Shown here: in pieces, positions 32,371 through 39,821 of the stretch | Layout of the letters: each line of letters opens with the position of its first letter | Numbering within the stretch: the first letter of the stretch is position 1 | The notes under the pieces: generated by a model | What the model saw: only the letters and a program-made list of their open reading frames with translations | Databases searched by the model: none | What the model was told of the DNA's origin: nothing | Translations under genes and position numbers: made by a program | Assembly: GCA_000416315.1 (NCBI GenBank) | Contig: ASZI01000003.1 | Location: 1 to 39,821 of the forward strand | Direction of reading: 5' to 3' | Length of the DNA: 39,821 nt | DNA from: Osedax symbiont Rs2 | GTDB lineage: Bacteria; Pseudomonadota; Gammaproteobacteria; Pseudomonadales; Balneatricaceae

Positions 32371-32652
32371 TCAGCGCTTACCAATGTGCCGTAGTCGTTT
32401 ATTCTTATGACTCGTAGTGATACAAATACCTTCATCTGTTGTAATGGCATAACACGTATCAACCTTGTTGATTGCTCGGTCCAAGGCTTTCACTTTTTTC
32501 TTCAAACAAGATAAATCCTTTTTGGATAACTGCATCAAAACATTCCCGCCTTTCTGTCGAAATTCTACACCGAAGTAATTCAAAACCTCTAACGCTTACA
32601 TCTGGATACCGCGTTGCTGCAGTCTTGCCTGTGCATGTTGTGTCATTAGCAT
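32371..32652 (-). pseudogene. Small gene interrupted by one in-frame stop codon
   Basis: From the ATG at 32652 the frame reads MLMTQHAQARLQQRGIQM, then TAA at 32598-32596, then continues in the same frame ALEVLNYFGVEFRQKGGNV and onward to RLRHIGKR, ending at 32371. The whole would be a 93-residue protein of a small family that starts with QHAQARLQQRGI and ends with a basic tail; I know the pattern but no function. A single nonsense change explains the break. Re-initiation is possible at TTG 32583, or at ATG 32535 with an AGGCGGG site, giving a shortened product. Confidence 0.75.
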
Positions 32653-32742
32653 GGTTATTTCTCTCTTTACAATTATTTAAAAGCTATCTTCCATCTTGAC
32701 CTTTTCTTAAGGCTTTAATTTGTTTACTCAGTAGCAAGGTAG

Positions 32743-33402
32743 TCATTCAATAGCCCTAGTTGGTTTGAAATTTTTGCGTCGATTCAGCCAGCTTGCAACC
32801 TCTGGTGCATTAACTGTTACCCTCTTACCATCTCTTGAAGTGGCCAATCTATCTCTCGCACTACTAAGGGTCGCATTTCGCACACTGCGTTCGTTCATCT
32901 GAGCCAAAATTGCTATTTCTTTAAGTGTAAAGGGCTCATCACATGGTTCTAACTCGCTTACTTCCATGTAAGGCTCATCTAGCTGGTAATCTAGCTTGTT
33001 ACGAACAATTGCCATTGCCATTATTTGTTCACACGAAGCAGTAACATTACCGTAACCAGTTAGCTCGGCACCTACTCTTGAAGCAAGGCAAAACGTAGAG
33101 AAATCGAGAAATATAGCGCCAAGATCGGTCGAATTTAATTGATCAGCGACATCCATTATTTCCTGGGTTAATCGTGTAGGAAGTATGCCTTCAATGCTGT
33201 ACTGATAAATCACACGTGCTACCCCATTCATATATCTAGCGTCTTCTTTCGCAGTAATTCCTTCAAATCTCCCTTTGGTGACACTACTATATACCGCCTG
33301 AATTGCTTCAAGCCCAGGTTGAATTTCATCCAGTGTTTTACCTAAACTGCAAGGTGCGTTTGGGGTAATTACCGGGGCTATGTAACTAATATCTAAAGTC
33401 AT
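32743..33402 (-). CDS. HTH-containing protein, first gene of the kinase-like cluster
   Basis: This 219-residue protein has a C-terminal DNA-binding region: FTLKEIAILAQMNERSVRNA, then SSARDRLATSRDGKRVTV, which reads like a helix-turn-helix that selects targets and a following wing. The N-terminal ~155 residues are helical (LDEIQPGLEAIQAVYSSVT and following) and unassigned. It heads a minus-strand set with the small broken gene and the kinase-like gene, so it may be the regulator or antitoxin of that set. AGAGATC precedes the ATG. Confidence 0.65.
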   Translation of the reverse strand: MTLDISYIAPVITPNAPCSLGKTLDEIQPGLEAIQAVYSSVTKGRFEGITAKEDARYMNGVARVIYQYSIEGILPTRLTQEIMDVADQLNSTDLGAIFLDFSTFCLASRVGAELTGYGNVTASCEQIMAMAIVRNKLDYQLDEPYMEVSELEPCDEPFTLKEIAILAQMNERSVRNATLSSARDRLATSRDGKRVTVNAPEVASWLNRRKNFKPTRAIE

Positions 33403-33816
33403 TCTTGATCTCTTTCATGTCCGATTAATTTGAGCCAAGTCTATTGGTAAAGTAAATTCCAAGCAACAAAGCTGTAACGGATTACCTACATATACATGCC
33501 ACTACAGACTACATAAATTTTAAAACACACAATGCATTGGTATATCCGCCTTATGACGGGAATCTAGCTCTTTGTTATTGTGGCTAAAATCAGGAGATAG
33601 GAAATAAAGATGGACCTTTCCAGTATTGAAACAAAACAGAATGAAATCATAGGCAATAAATTCTGTTGAAAATAACTAGGTTTGATGTGGTTTAATGGAT
33701 TGGTACGCCTTCGAGAATAAAATGACCTATGAATTTTAAAGGTGTAAGTGATGATACTAGCTATCTACTACCACTCGTCTGTTGCCGACGTTAAATAAAA
33801 AGGATGCACCTCTTAA
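33403..33816. other. Non-coding stretch between divergent genes
   Basis: A 19-codon frame at 33610-33669 (MDLSSIETKQNEIIGNKFC) has an AGGAGATAGG-type site and could be a leader peptide or the start of a lost gene. I see no other structure. The stretch must contain promoters for the divergent genes on both sides. Confidence 0.4.
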
Positions 33817-34436
33817 ATGGACTTGGAACTAGCTGAAGACCTTTTCGAAAAGCTTTCTAATATTGTTGATTATCCTCTTTTCGATGACACCCCACGTATT
33901 GCTCTCAGCGCTACGCTTGCGGTTAGTTCAATGCATTTGCTGCTGCAGTTCGTGCCCTATGTGCAGAAGAGCTCTTGCTGGGCGCAAGCACCACACTACG
34001 CTCTCAATTCGAATCGCTTGTTCGAAGCGTATGGGCATTACATAGCGCCACGGAAAATCAGGTTAGAAAGCTTTCGGCAGAATTAAACTTCGAAACTCAA
34101 CAGGCCAGTAAAAATATCCCGTCAGTTAATCTAATGATGATCGAGCTAGAGAAACTTCCTCTACTGGAAAATCTGCTTATTGCTCTCAAGGAATTCAAAG
34201 AAAGTTCTTGGCTACCATTAAACTCATTTGTGCATTCCGGTATTCATGCAGTCCACTGGACTAGGAATAAAGCACCGCCTGAGTTGCTGGAACAGTCATT
34301 TCGGACGAGTAATGGCCTTTCGCTCTTAGCTTTTCAGAGTATTGGTATACTGACAGGCCACCCAGGAATTCAATCGAAGATCATTGCAGTAACAGCTGAT
34401 TTCCCAAGTTGCTTTCCAAGACAGCGTGAACCTTAG
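33817..34436 (+). pseudogene. Frameshifted DUF6988-like gene
   Basis: Two overlapping frames join into one protein. The first gives MDLELAEDLFEKLSNIVDYP and LSATLAVSSM; near 33931-33940 the frame changes and continues AFAAAVRALCAEELLLGAST, LRSQFESLVRSVWALHSA, then LNSFVHSGIHAVHWTR and SNGLSLLAFQSIGILTG to the stop at 34436. The joined ~205-residue product resembles DUF6988-type proteins, which show an R-x-Q-x-E-x-L-V-R segment and the N-S-F-V-H-x-G-I-H motif; function is unknown. A one-base change breaks the gene. The stop codons of the first frame rule out readthrough of the whole protein. Confidence 0.7.
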
Positions 34437-34829
34437 TGGTATATTTGGGGGCATGAGATCATCTAATTCAATTTTCTCTTCTAACATACAGCTAGTTAAC
34501 TCCCCTATTCGGTAGTCACTACAGCTACTAAAGGACAATGAGGCGACTAACAACCAAAAGCCCCCCTTCTAGGTTATTGTAATTTTCAACTGCTGTTCTA
34601 ATTCTTTGAATATGTTAATAATATATGTAATCTGACATGTGCTTCTATTTATCTAAGCGTCGGGCCTGCTCGATATGGATAATCCCATCTAAGGAAGGCT
34701 GATCGATTCGAGGGGTCCATCAGTATGCTACAGCCTCTAGGCTCATAACTTCTCTCCTTAATAAAATAAGCGATTAGGTAGCCACTCCCACCGGGCTAAT
34801 AAAACTAAAAATTATCGGTAATAAATTAT
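34437..34829. other. Non-coding stretch with a possible lipoprotein-like remnant
   Basis: A minus-strand frame from TTG 34553 (after AAGGGGGG) to 34326 starts MLVASLSFSSCSDYRIGELT, which has a lipobox-like LSFSSC, but its second half lies antisense to the DUF6988-like gene. It may be the broken start of a small lipoprotein. The remaining ~275 bp show nothing recognisable apart from AT-rich promoter-like sequence before 34830. Confidence 0.25.
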
Positions 34830-36026
34830 ATGAATAGAAATACAACACCACTTCTTATTAATGGTAATGATGTCATTGAAAAACTTGAGCAAGTTGATTT
34901 TGCTGACAGTCAAACTTATGACGAAAAGTGGCTACAAACCTTAATATTCGAAAACGTTGAAATATTACCAATCCATGAAATTGACCCTGACTTTTCTACT
35001 TTATTTCCGGTCTGCATGGAACTGCAATCATCATCTGGCCGGATCGACTGTTTGTATGCCACACCCAGTGGTCGGTTGGTAATTGTAGAGGTAAAGCTAT
35101 ATAGAAACCCACAGTCTAGAAGAGAAGTAATTGGTCAAACACTCGACTATGCAAAAGATCTAAATAAATGGAGCTACCATCAGCTGGACAGTAAAGTACG
35201 TAAAAGAACTGGTGGGGTATCTCTTTTTGAATGTGTAAAAGGTTATTACAATGAACTAAAGGAGGCGCAGTTTATAGATTCAGTCCATCGGAACCTAAAA
35301 AAAGGAAATTTCCTTCTCTTAGTCGTTGGGGATGGCATCAGGGAAGGTGCTAGCGAAATAAAAGACTTTTTGACCGCTAATGCATCATTGGAGTTTACCT
35401 TTTCTATGGTGGAAATGATGATTTACCGTATGGCCAATAATTCTTTGCTGGTTCAACCCAGAATTTTGCTCAAAACAGATATTGTTGAAAGGCATGTGAT
35501 ATCGATCGAAAGTAACTCGAACGATATAAGCGCAAGTATTAGTGAAAGTGTCGGGGGAGGAATTAATGATGAAGACTCTATGGGCCCATCAGATTACCAA
35601 GAAAACAACCTACAGTTTTGGCAGCTGTTCCTAACAAACCTCCAGTTGGATGACCTCACCCAACCTATCTGTAACACCAGTAAAAGTAGCTCATTGTCCT
35701 TTTCCTTACCGCCTTCCGGAAGCGTTTCCTGGATCACCGTATTTAAAGAGAAGAAGACAGGCACTATCGGTATGTTTATCCGATTTGTAAATAATGAAAC
35801 AGGTAAACTACTGTTTTGGCAATTGAAGGAACTAGCTTTAGAGCTTGATGAGAAATTATTGACATTGCTTTCTTGGGATGATGACTTAAGGAAAGTTTCG
35901 ATAGTACCCCAAAAAATTGATTTAGATGATAAGGCAAACTGGCCTGCAGCCTTTGATTATTATTCCTCGAATCTTAATTTACTGGTGAGTGAATTTCGAC
36001 CAATTTTACAGCGACTGTCCAGCTAG
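34830..36026 (+). CDS. PD-(D/E)XK-type nuclease-like protein
   Basis: This 398-residue protein has a nuclease core in the first ~130 residues: GRIDCLYATPSGRLVIVEVK gives Asp and Glu-x-Lys, and REVIGQTLDYAKDL gives the conserved Gln helix, as in PD-(D/E)XK nucleases of the DUF91/NucS-like type. The rest is a second region up to ~200 and a C-terminal domain from ~255 (NLQFWQLFLTNLQLDDLTQP, then GTIGMFIRFVN). It may cut modified or foreign DNA. An HNH gene follows 71 bp downstream in the same direction, so the two may act together. The ribosome binding site is weak. Confidence 0.8.
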   Translation: MNRNTTPLLINGNDVIEKLEQVDFADSQTYDEKWLQTLIFENVEILPIHEIDPDFSTLFPVCMELQSSSGRIDCLYATPSGRLVIVEVKLYRNPQSRREVIGQTLDYAKDLNKWSYHQLDSKVRKRTGGVSLFECVKGYYNELKEAQFIDSVHRNLKKGNFLLLVVGDGIREGASEIKDFLTANASLEFTFSMVEMMIYRMANNSLLVQPRILLKTDIVERHVISIESNSNDISASISESVGGGINDEDSMGPSDYQENNLQFWQLFLTNLQLDDLTQPICNTSKSSSLSFSLPPSGSVSWITVFKEKKTGTIGMFIRFVNNETGKLLFWQLKELALELDEKLLTLLSWDDDLRKVSIVPQKIDLDDKANWPAAFDYYSSNLNLLVSEFRPILQRLSS

Positions 36027-36097
36027 TAAAACGAATCAGCTAGCCTTCTCTAAATAGAAATCAATTGTGCAATTTTATCTTTAACAAGGAGAGTAAT

Positions 36098-36670
36098 TTG
36101 ATTGGTAACCCAGATACCATTGCGGCAGCTTGCCGTGAAATTAGTCATGGTACATTGGATCGAGCGCGTAAGATTATCACAACAGATTATCCATTTACTC
36201 CATTTTCTAGTTCCGGACGTCAGTATACGGAGCATCAAAAAACGAAAATATTTCTACGTGATGGATTCATCGACCGGTACTCTGGTGATCGACTAGTGTT
36301 TCCAGGTGCACTACGCCTACTTTCAATCTTAATGCCTGAGGAGTTCCCATTTCACCGCAATTGGAAAACTTCAGAATGCCATTTCGCATTTTGGCAATTG
36401 TTACCGACAATTGATCATGTCATCCCAGTTTCACGAGGCGGCGAAGATAGTGAGACTAATTGGGTTTGCACTTCACAACTTCGAAATGGATCAAAGTCAA
36501 ACTGGCTTCTTGAAGAACTTGGCTGGTCTTTAAATGACCCTGGTAAACTTAATGATTGGGATGGAATGATCAATTGGTATATCTCTTATCTTGATGATAA
36601 TCCGCAGTACCTTAGTAACAAATATATCTACGCATGGTATCGAGTGGCGATACTTGAAACCACCACATAA
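36098..36670 (+). CDS. HNH endonuclease
   Basis: The likely start is TTG at 36098, 5 bases after AAGGAGAG; an upstream TTG at 36065 lacks a ribosome binding site. The product has 190 residues with an HNH core IDHVIPVSRGGEDSETNWVC followed by TSQLRNGSKSNW. The Asp-His pair and the Asn of the N box are present, while the final H position is taken by the N-G-S-K-S-N segment, as in some HNH subfamilies. The part before it (LMPEEFPFHRNWKTSECHFA) is conserved-looking but unnamed. It pairs with the upstream nuclease-like gene. Confidence 0.85.
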   Translation: MIGNPDTIAAACREISHGTLDRARKIITTDYPFTPFSSSGRQYTEHQKTKIFLRDGFIDRYSGDRLVFPGALRLLSILMPEEFPFHRNWKTSECHFAFWQLLPTIDHVIPVSRGGEDSETNWVCTSQLRNGSKSNWLLEELGWSLNDPGKLNDWDGMINWYISYLDDNPQYLSNKYIYAWYRVAILETTT

Positions 36671-37196
36671 CAGACCATGCAGACATACGTGGCTTTATTG
36701 TGCCGCTAAGATGGGTGTAATTGTCAAATACCGAGCGTCACCTACCCACCAGCTCCTGCCTATATGACAGTGAATAATCGTAGGGGTGGCTAATGAATCT
36801 CAGATATTTGGGATTTGTGGGCGCTCAATCCAGCATGAAATAAACGATCACATTTAGAGTTAAATTTTCAAGGGTATTTTCGCCCACCATATGGTCCTAC
36901 TCCTATTTGTAAGAGCTTGTAATTAGCCTGAGACTATCAAATATTAGCTTGGACCAACCGTTACTTCTATGCATTAAGGCGGGATAAATGAAAATTGGCA
37001 GGCTGAAAATTCACTAGACAACGTTTTTAAACAATGACCATTTGTCCATGCCGCCACCTGTATCGCACTAATGTACTTCTCGTCATGGCGAGTCACTTGC
37101 ACTAAAAGCAACCTGTGACACAGTTTAAATTGAAATAATATTGATTAATAAACAATGTATTAGATATAATTCTCACTATTTACATGGAGTCGTAAA
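36671..37196. promoter_or_regulatory. Non-coding stretch with promoter of the SLOG operon
   Basis: TTGATT (37141-37146) and TATAAT (37165-37170) with an 18-bp spacer form a good sigma-70 promoter about 25 bp before the first start codon. ATTTAC (37178-37183) and GTAAAT (37192-37197) can pair and place GGAG in the loop, leaving the ribosome binding site open but the TTG start partly in the stem. A 16-codon frame (MNLRYLGFVGAQSSMK) begins near 36793 after GTAGGGGTGG; it is probably not a gene. The other ~450 bp show nothing clear. Confidence 0.6.
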
Positions 37197-37745
37197 TTGT
37201 CATTTTCTCAAGTCGCTGTTGTTGGTAGCGCTCGGATTAAATCAACTTTAGTGCAAAACATGGCTGAATCGGTAGGCCTTATTATTAATGAATTAGGTTT
37301 TCACTTAGTGTGTGGTGGACTAGGTGGCGTTATGGAAGCTAGCTGTTTAGGGCATAAAACCGGGAGTAATGCATGTATTACTATCGGTATTCTACCATCC
37401 TCAAATTCACATACGGCGAATAAGTACACTGATATAATCATCCCATCAGGGCTAGACATTGGTCGCAATCAACTAGTTGTTGCAAGCGGATTTGCCGTCA
37501 TTGTTTTAGGCGGCGGCGCGGGTACTTTAAGTGAAATTGCTTTAGCATCGCAAATTAACAAACCAATAATATTAATGAAAGGCTCTGGCGGCTGGGCTGA
37601 CAAATTGACAGAAGAATACCTTGACCAACGATGTAATTCTAAACTCTATCATATAAATACTTATGAGGAATTGCGCCAAACCCTCATAGGCCTCTCGAAG
37701 CTTGAATCTAAAAGTGGCTGTATTGATAGTGATCATAATCGATGA
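37197..37745 (+). CDS. SLOG/TIGR00725-like Rossmann protein
   Basis: This 182-residue protein has a LOG/SLOG-type Rossmann fold: VAVVGSAR at the start, VCGGLGGVMEASCLG (38-52) and VLGGGAGTLSEIALA (103-117), matching the TIGR00725 family and related to cytokinin-activating LOG enzymes. Such proteins bind or hydrolyse nucleotides; some SLOG proteins sense nucleotide signals in defence systems. The TTG start is supported by GGAGTC 7 bases upstream. The stop overlaps the next ATG (ATGA). The role in this operon is unknown. Confidence 0.87.
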   Translation: MSFSQVAVVGSARIKSTLVQNMAESVGLIINELGFHLVCGGLGGVMEASCLGHKTGSNACITIGILPSSNSHTANKYTDIIIPSGLDIGRNQLVVASGFAVIVLGGGAGTLSEIALASQINKPIILMKGSGGWADKLTEEYLDQRCNSKLYHINTYEELRQTLIGLSKLESKSGCIDSDHNR

Positions 37746-38701
37746 AATTACTGATCCCAATTAGTTCCTTTTTCGGTGCACCGAAAAGTGAGTTATGGCA
37801 GTTAGATACAGAAACTAAAGAGCAACGATTATTAACCAGATTACCCTGTTCCGGCCAAGAAGTTGCTGGCAAAGGCTTTACAAGCCTTGCATGGATCAAT
37901 AAAGGTCAATTAGTAGGCTGTGACTATAATCGTGTATTTATACTTGATCGTACTCAATGTGACTTAGTAAAAATAAGGCAAGATAACCAATATAATGATC
38001 TACACCATATAAGTGTTGAAGGGCGGAAAATTTACCTCGCTAACACCGGACGTGATTGCATCGATATATTAGATCATCAGCTGAGACCAGTCGAACGATT
38101 GGACTTTCTCCCAGATGCGGAAGTCTCGGCACGAGTTAAAGGCCAGTACGATACCGAAGGGGGTTATTACGATAACGAGTCTTCTACAATCAAATTCAAC
38201 CTTCGTAAAGTGCCTGATAAATGGCACCTTAATCATGTCATTAAAGTTGGTGAACAATTAGGTAATCGGATTATCGCAACCAGTTTTAAGCAGCAATATT
38301 TACTTGATGCTGTCTCGCGGAAGTCAATAAGTAATGATCTACCGTATCAGCCTCATGATGGATTTGTTTATGGTAAATTCATTTGGATAACCACAGTTTC
38401 TGGTCAGATCTACCGTGCGGCTCTTTCTATACCACTACATTTTGAATTGTTTTTTGATCTTTTTTTGTTTTCTGAATTCAAAGGCTGGTGTCGAGGTCTA
38501 TTAGTAACGGAAGATGCCCTCTATGTTGGAATTACCGTTATTCATAAGGAAAGTAGCCGTACACTTTGGCTGAACGGGCCAATAGAAGACACCCGAACAG
38601 GAATTTATCGTATTGACCTAAGATCATTATCTATTGATAGCTTCTACGATTTCAGTCACCAGTGCGGTAACCGCATCTTCTCGATTATTGGCGATCATTA
38701 G
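37742..38701 (+). CDS. Beta-propeller-like protein (possibly DUF4915-like)
   Basis: This 319-residue protein shows repeated short beta units: LAWINKGQLVGCDYNRVFIL, HHISVEGRKIYLANTGRDCI, VYGKFIWITTVSGQIYRAAL, LLVTEDALYVGITV. That pattern, with a Gly-Asn-Arg turn near the end, is typical of beta-propellers; it recalls DUF4915/TIGR03032-type proteins, but this is from memory. No signal peptide is present, so it is probably cytoplasmic. It overlaps the SLOG gene by 4 bases, and the deacetylase starts 2 bases after its stop. Confidence 0.6.
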   Translation: MKLLIPISSFFGAPKSELWQLDTETKEQRLLTRLPCSGQEVAGKGFTSLAWINKGQLVGCDYNRVFILDRTQCDLVKIRQDNQYNDLHHISVEGRKIYLANTGRDCIDILDHQLRPVERLDFLPDAEVSARVKGQYDTEGGYYDNESSTIKFNLRKVPDKWHLNHVIKVGEQLGNRIIATSFKQQYLLDAVSRKSISNDLPYQPHDGFVYGKFIWITTVSGQIYRAALSIPLHFELFFDLFLFSEFKGWCRGLLVTEDALYVGITVIHKESSRTLWLNGPIEDTRTGIYRIDLRSLSIDSFYDFSHQCGNRIFSIIGDH

Positions 38702-38702
38702 T

Positions 38703-39500
38703 ATGTACAGAAAGCCCAGAATCTACATGCTGCATCGTATCATTGAACACTTTGACGAGAACAATTATTACTTTCAGCGTAAGACTGCTATTAGCTGGTT
38801 GCGATTTGTAGCACTGCTTGACCTTATTGAAAAAAATGGATGGGAAACCAAACCAACTTCAATTTTAGCAAGTGGTTACACTGATAACGATGTATTTATT
38901 ACATTCGATGATGGATATACAGATAACAACAAAGCTTTAGACGAACTAATTAGGCGAGGTATGACGGCTACTATTTATCCGGTGAAGGACTTTGCTTTAA
39001 CGGGGTTCTCTCCTATTGATGACATGGCACACCACTTAATGTCAATTCAAGAGCCACCCCCAAGTATTCGTCGAGCACTGCTAGATGGACGATTAAAGAA
39101 GTTGCTCCGAGATCTAACTGTTACGAGGTATAGGCATTTACGAAAACATTGGTTCGGCATAGATTTTGACGCCTATATTGGTCATTTGTTTATGAATGAA
39201 CAGCAGTTAATGCATTATTACTCCCAAGGTATTGAACTCGGCATCCATGGACGTAGCCATCGTGCTTTTAATCATCTTACTGCAGCAACTCTAGAATCGG
39301 AATTATCAGATAGTCTTGTTTGGTTACAATTACTTGGCGTTACTACCCCTGTTTCAATTTGTTTCCCTCATGGCAAGCATAATGAACAAGTCATTACTAA
39401 ATGCCTGTCTATTGGCCAAACCTTACTAGGAGTGGATTGTGAGATGGAATTTATACAAGTATTCAGGCGCATACATGTAAAGGAAGAATGCTATGGATGA
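38703..39500 (+). CDS. Polysaccharide deacetylase (NodB-like)
   Basis: From the ATG at 38703, two bases after the upstream stop, the protein has 265 residues; an in-frame ATG at 38634 lies inside the previous gene. It contains ITFDDGYTDNNKALDELIRR (about 66-85) with the metal-binding Asp-Asp pair, HGRSH (about 182-186) with two His ligands, and ICFPHGKHNEQV, as in NodB-type deacetylases. The enzyme should remove an N- or O-acetyl group from a sugar or similar substrate. There is no signal peptide, so the substrate is probably cytoplasmic. It overlaps the next gene by 8 bases. Confidence 0.88.
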   Translation: MYRKPRIYMLHRIIEHFDENNYYFQRKTAISWLRFVALLDLIEKNGWETKPTSILASGYTDNDVFITFDDGYTDNNKALDELIRRGMTATIYPVKDFALTGFSPIDDMAHHLMSIQEPPPSIRRALLDGRLKKLLRDLTVTRYRHLRKHWFGIDFDAYIGHLFMNEQQLMHYYSQGIELGIHGRSHRAFNHLTAATLESELSDSLVWLQLLGVTTPVSICFPHGKHNEQVITKCLSIGQTLLGVDCEMEFIQVFRRIHVKEECYG

Positions 39501-39821
39501 ACTGGATTGCGAATTTAGCGCATTAATCACTAGCCAATTAGAAAAATTTCCATTTCATAACATAGGGCAATTACTAGGCAAGGAGACTAGCAATGGTGGT
39601 ACTTGCTTTGATCACGCAATAAAGCTCCGTCGTAAATTAGAAAGGAAAGGCTACGATGCTACTTTGCACGAAGCGAAGGTTTGTTTAACGGGAGAGAAAT
39701 CTCATCGTTTAGTCAGAGTCGAATATAAAAAGGAAGTATGTTTTCTCGACTCAGGTAGCGGTTGGCCAACCGTTTATATGTGCCATGAAAAAGACTCAGT
39801 ACAAAAATATGTAACGGCGGG
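39493..39821 (+). CDS. Arylamine N-acetyltransferase-like protein, partial at window end
   Basis: The visible 109 residues carry a Cys-His-Asp triad in NAT-like order: Cys38 in NGGTCFDHA, His71 in SHRLVRVEY and Asp86 in CFLDSGSGWP. NAT enzymes move an acetyl or acyl group from a thioester to an amine or hydrazine; related folds include transglutaminase-type proteins. The ATG lies inside the end of the deacetylase gene, so both are translated together. An acyl-adding enzyme after an acyl-removing one suggests a modification or biosynthetic pathway. The C-terminus is outside the window. Confidence 0.72.
   Translation, partial: MDELDCEFSALITSQLEKFPFHNIGQLLGKETSNGGTCFDHAIKLRRKLERKGYDATLHEAKVCLTGEKSHRLVRVEYKKEVCFLDSGSGWPTVYMCHEKDSVQKYVTA

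Noticed and set aside
37050..37062. GCCGCCACCT as a possible right attachment site
   Set aside because: Only about 9 bases match the tmRNA-like end and the CCACCA part is missing, so chance is more likely.
1..39821. CRISPR array
   Set aside because: No regularly spaced direct repeats of 23-40 bp with unique spacers were seen, and no cas gene; the CAGCTG and ACCTRTACC repeats are too short and differ in layout.
1..39821. Full prophage
   Set aside because: No capsid, terminase, portal or tail gene is visible; only P4-like integration, regulation and replication genes are present.

Overview
The window looks like the left part of a genomic island in an AT-rich gammaproteobacterium, probably marine or aquatic. 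The guess rests on a Dcm close to the E. coli enzyme, a tmRNA-like 3' end used as attachment site, a P4-type integrase, and Zorya and retron genes typical of that class. Genus cannot be read from the sequence. The right boundary of the island was not found and may lie outside the window.

Region 1 (1-7.1 kb) is the integration and replication module. It starts with the last 25 bases of a tmRNA-like gene, then a P4-type tyrosine recombinase, an unknown gene, and a tight operon: AlpA-like regulator, Rha-like protein, two unknown small proteins, a TOPRIM primase-like protein and a DUF5906-type helicase. It ends in about 290 bp of ACCTRTACC-type repeats in both orientations, a likely replication origin.

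Region 2 (7.1-16 kb) is a loosely packed accessory zone: a RES toxin and its likely antitoxin in convergent orientation, a small membrane protein, an HEPN protein flanked by 70-bp inverted repeats, a retron-type reverse transcriptase with an XRE regulator and a small helical protein, a secreted small protein and a frameshifted gene. Long non-coding stretches hold hairpins and inverted repeats.

Region 3 (16-31.4 kb) is the defence core. A Dcm-like C5 methyltransferase with a truncated vsr behind it faces a four-gene minus-strand operon: a MORC/MutL-like GHKL ATPase, an HNH nuclease, a SNF2 helicase and a stand-alone EcoRII-N DNA-binding domain. I read these as one multi-subunit restriction-modification system, probably aimed at CCWGG. 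An IS3-type remnant separates it from a complete type I Zorya operon (zorA-zorB-zorC-zorD, minus strand) preceded by an ASCH-domain gene.

Region 4 (31.4-39.8 kb) holds a three-gene cluster (HTH protein, small protein broken by a stop codon, kinase-like protein), a frameshifted DUF6988-like gene, a pair of nuclease genes (PD-(D/E)XK-like and HNH), and a tightly overlapping operon of unknown purpose: SLOG-fold protein, beta-propeller-like protein, polysaccharide deacetylase and NAT-like acyltransferase, the last cut by the window end.

Several genes are broken (vsr, 15.6 kb, 32.4 kb, 33.8 kb, IS3 orfA), as expected in a region with high gene turnover. The restriction and Zorya operons look intact.
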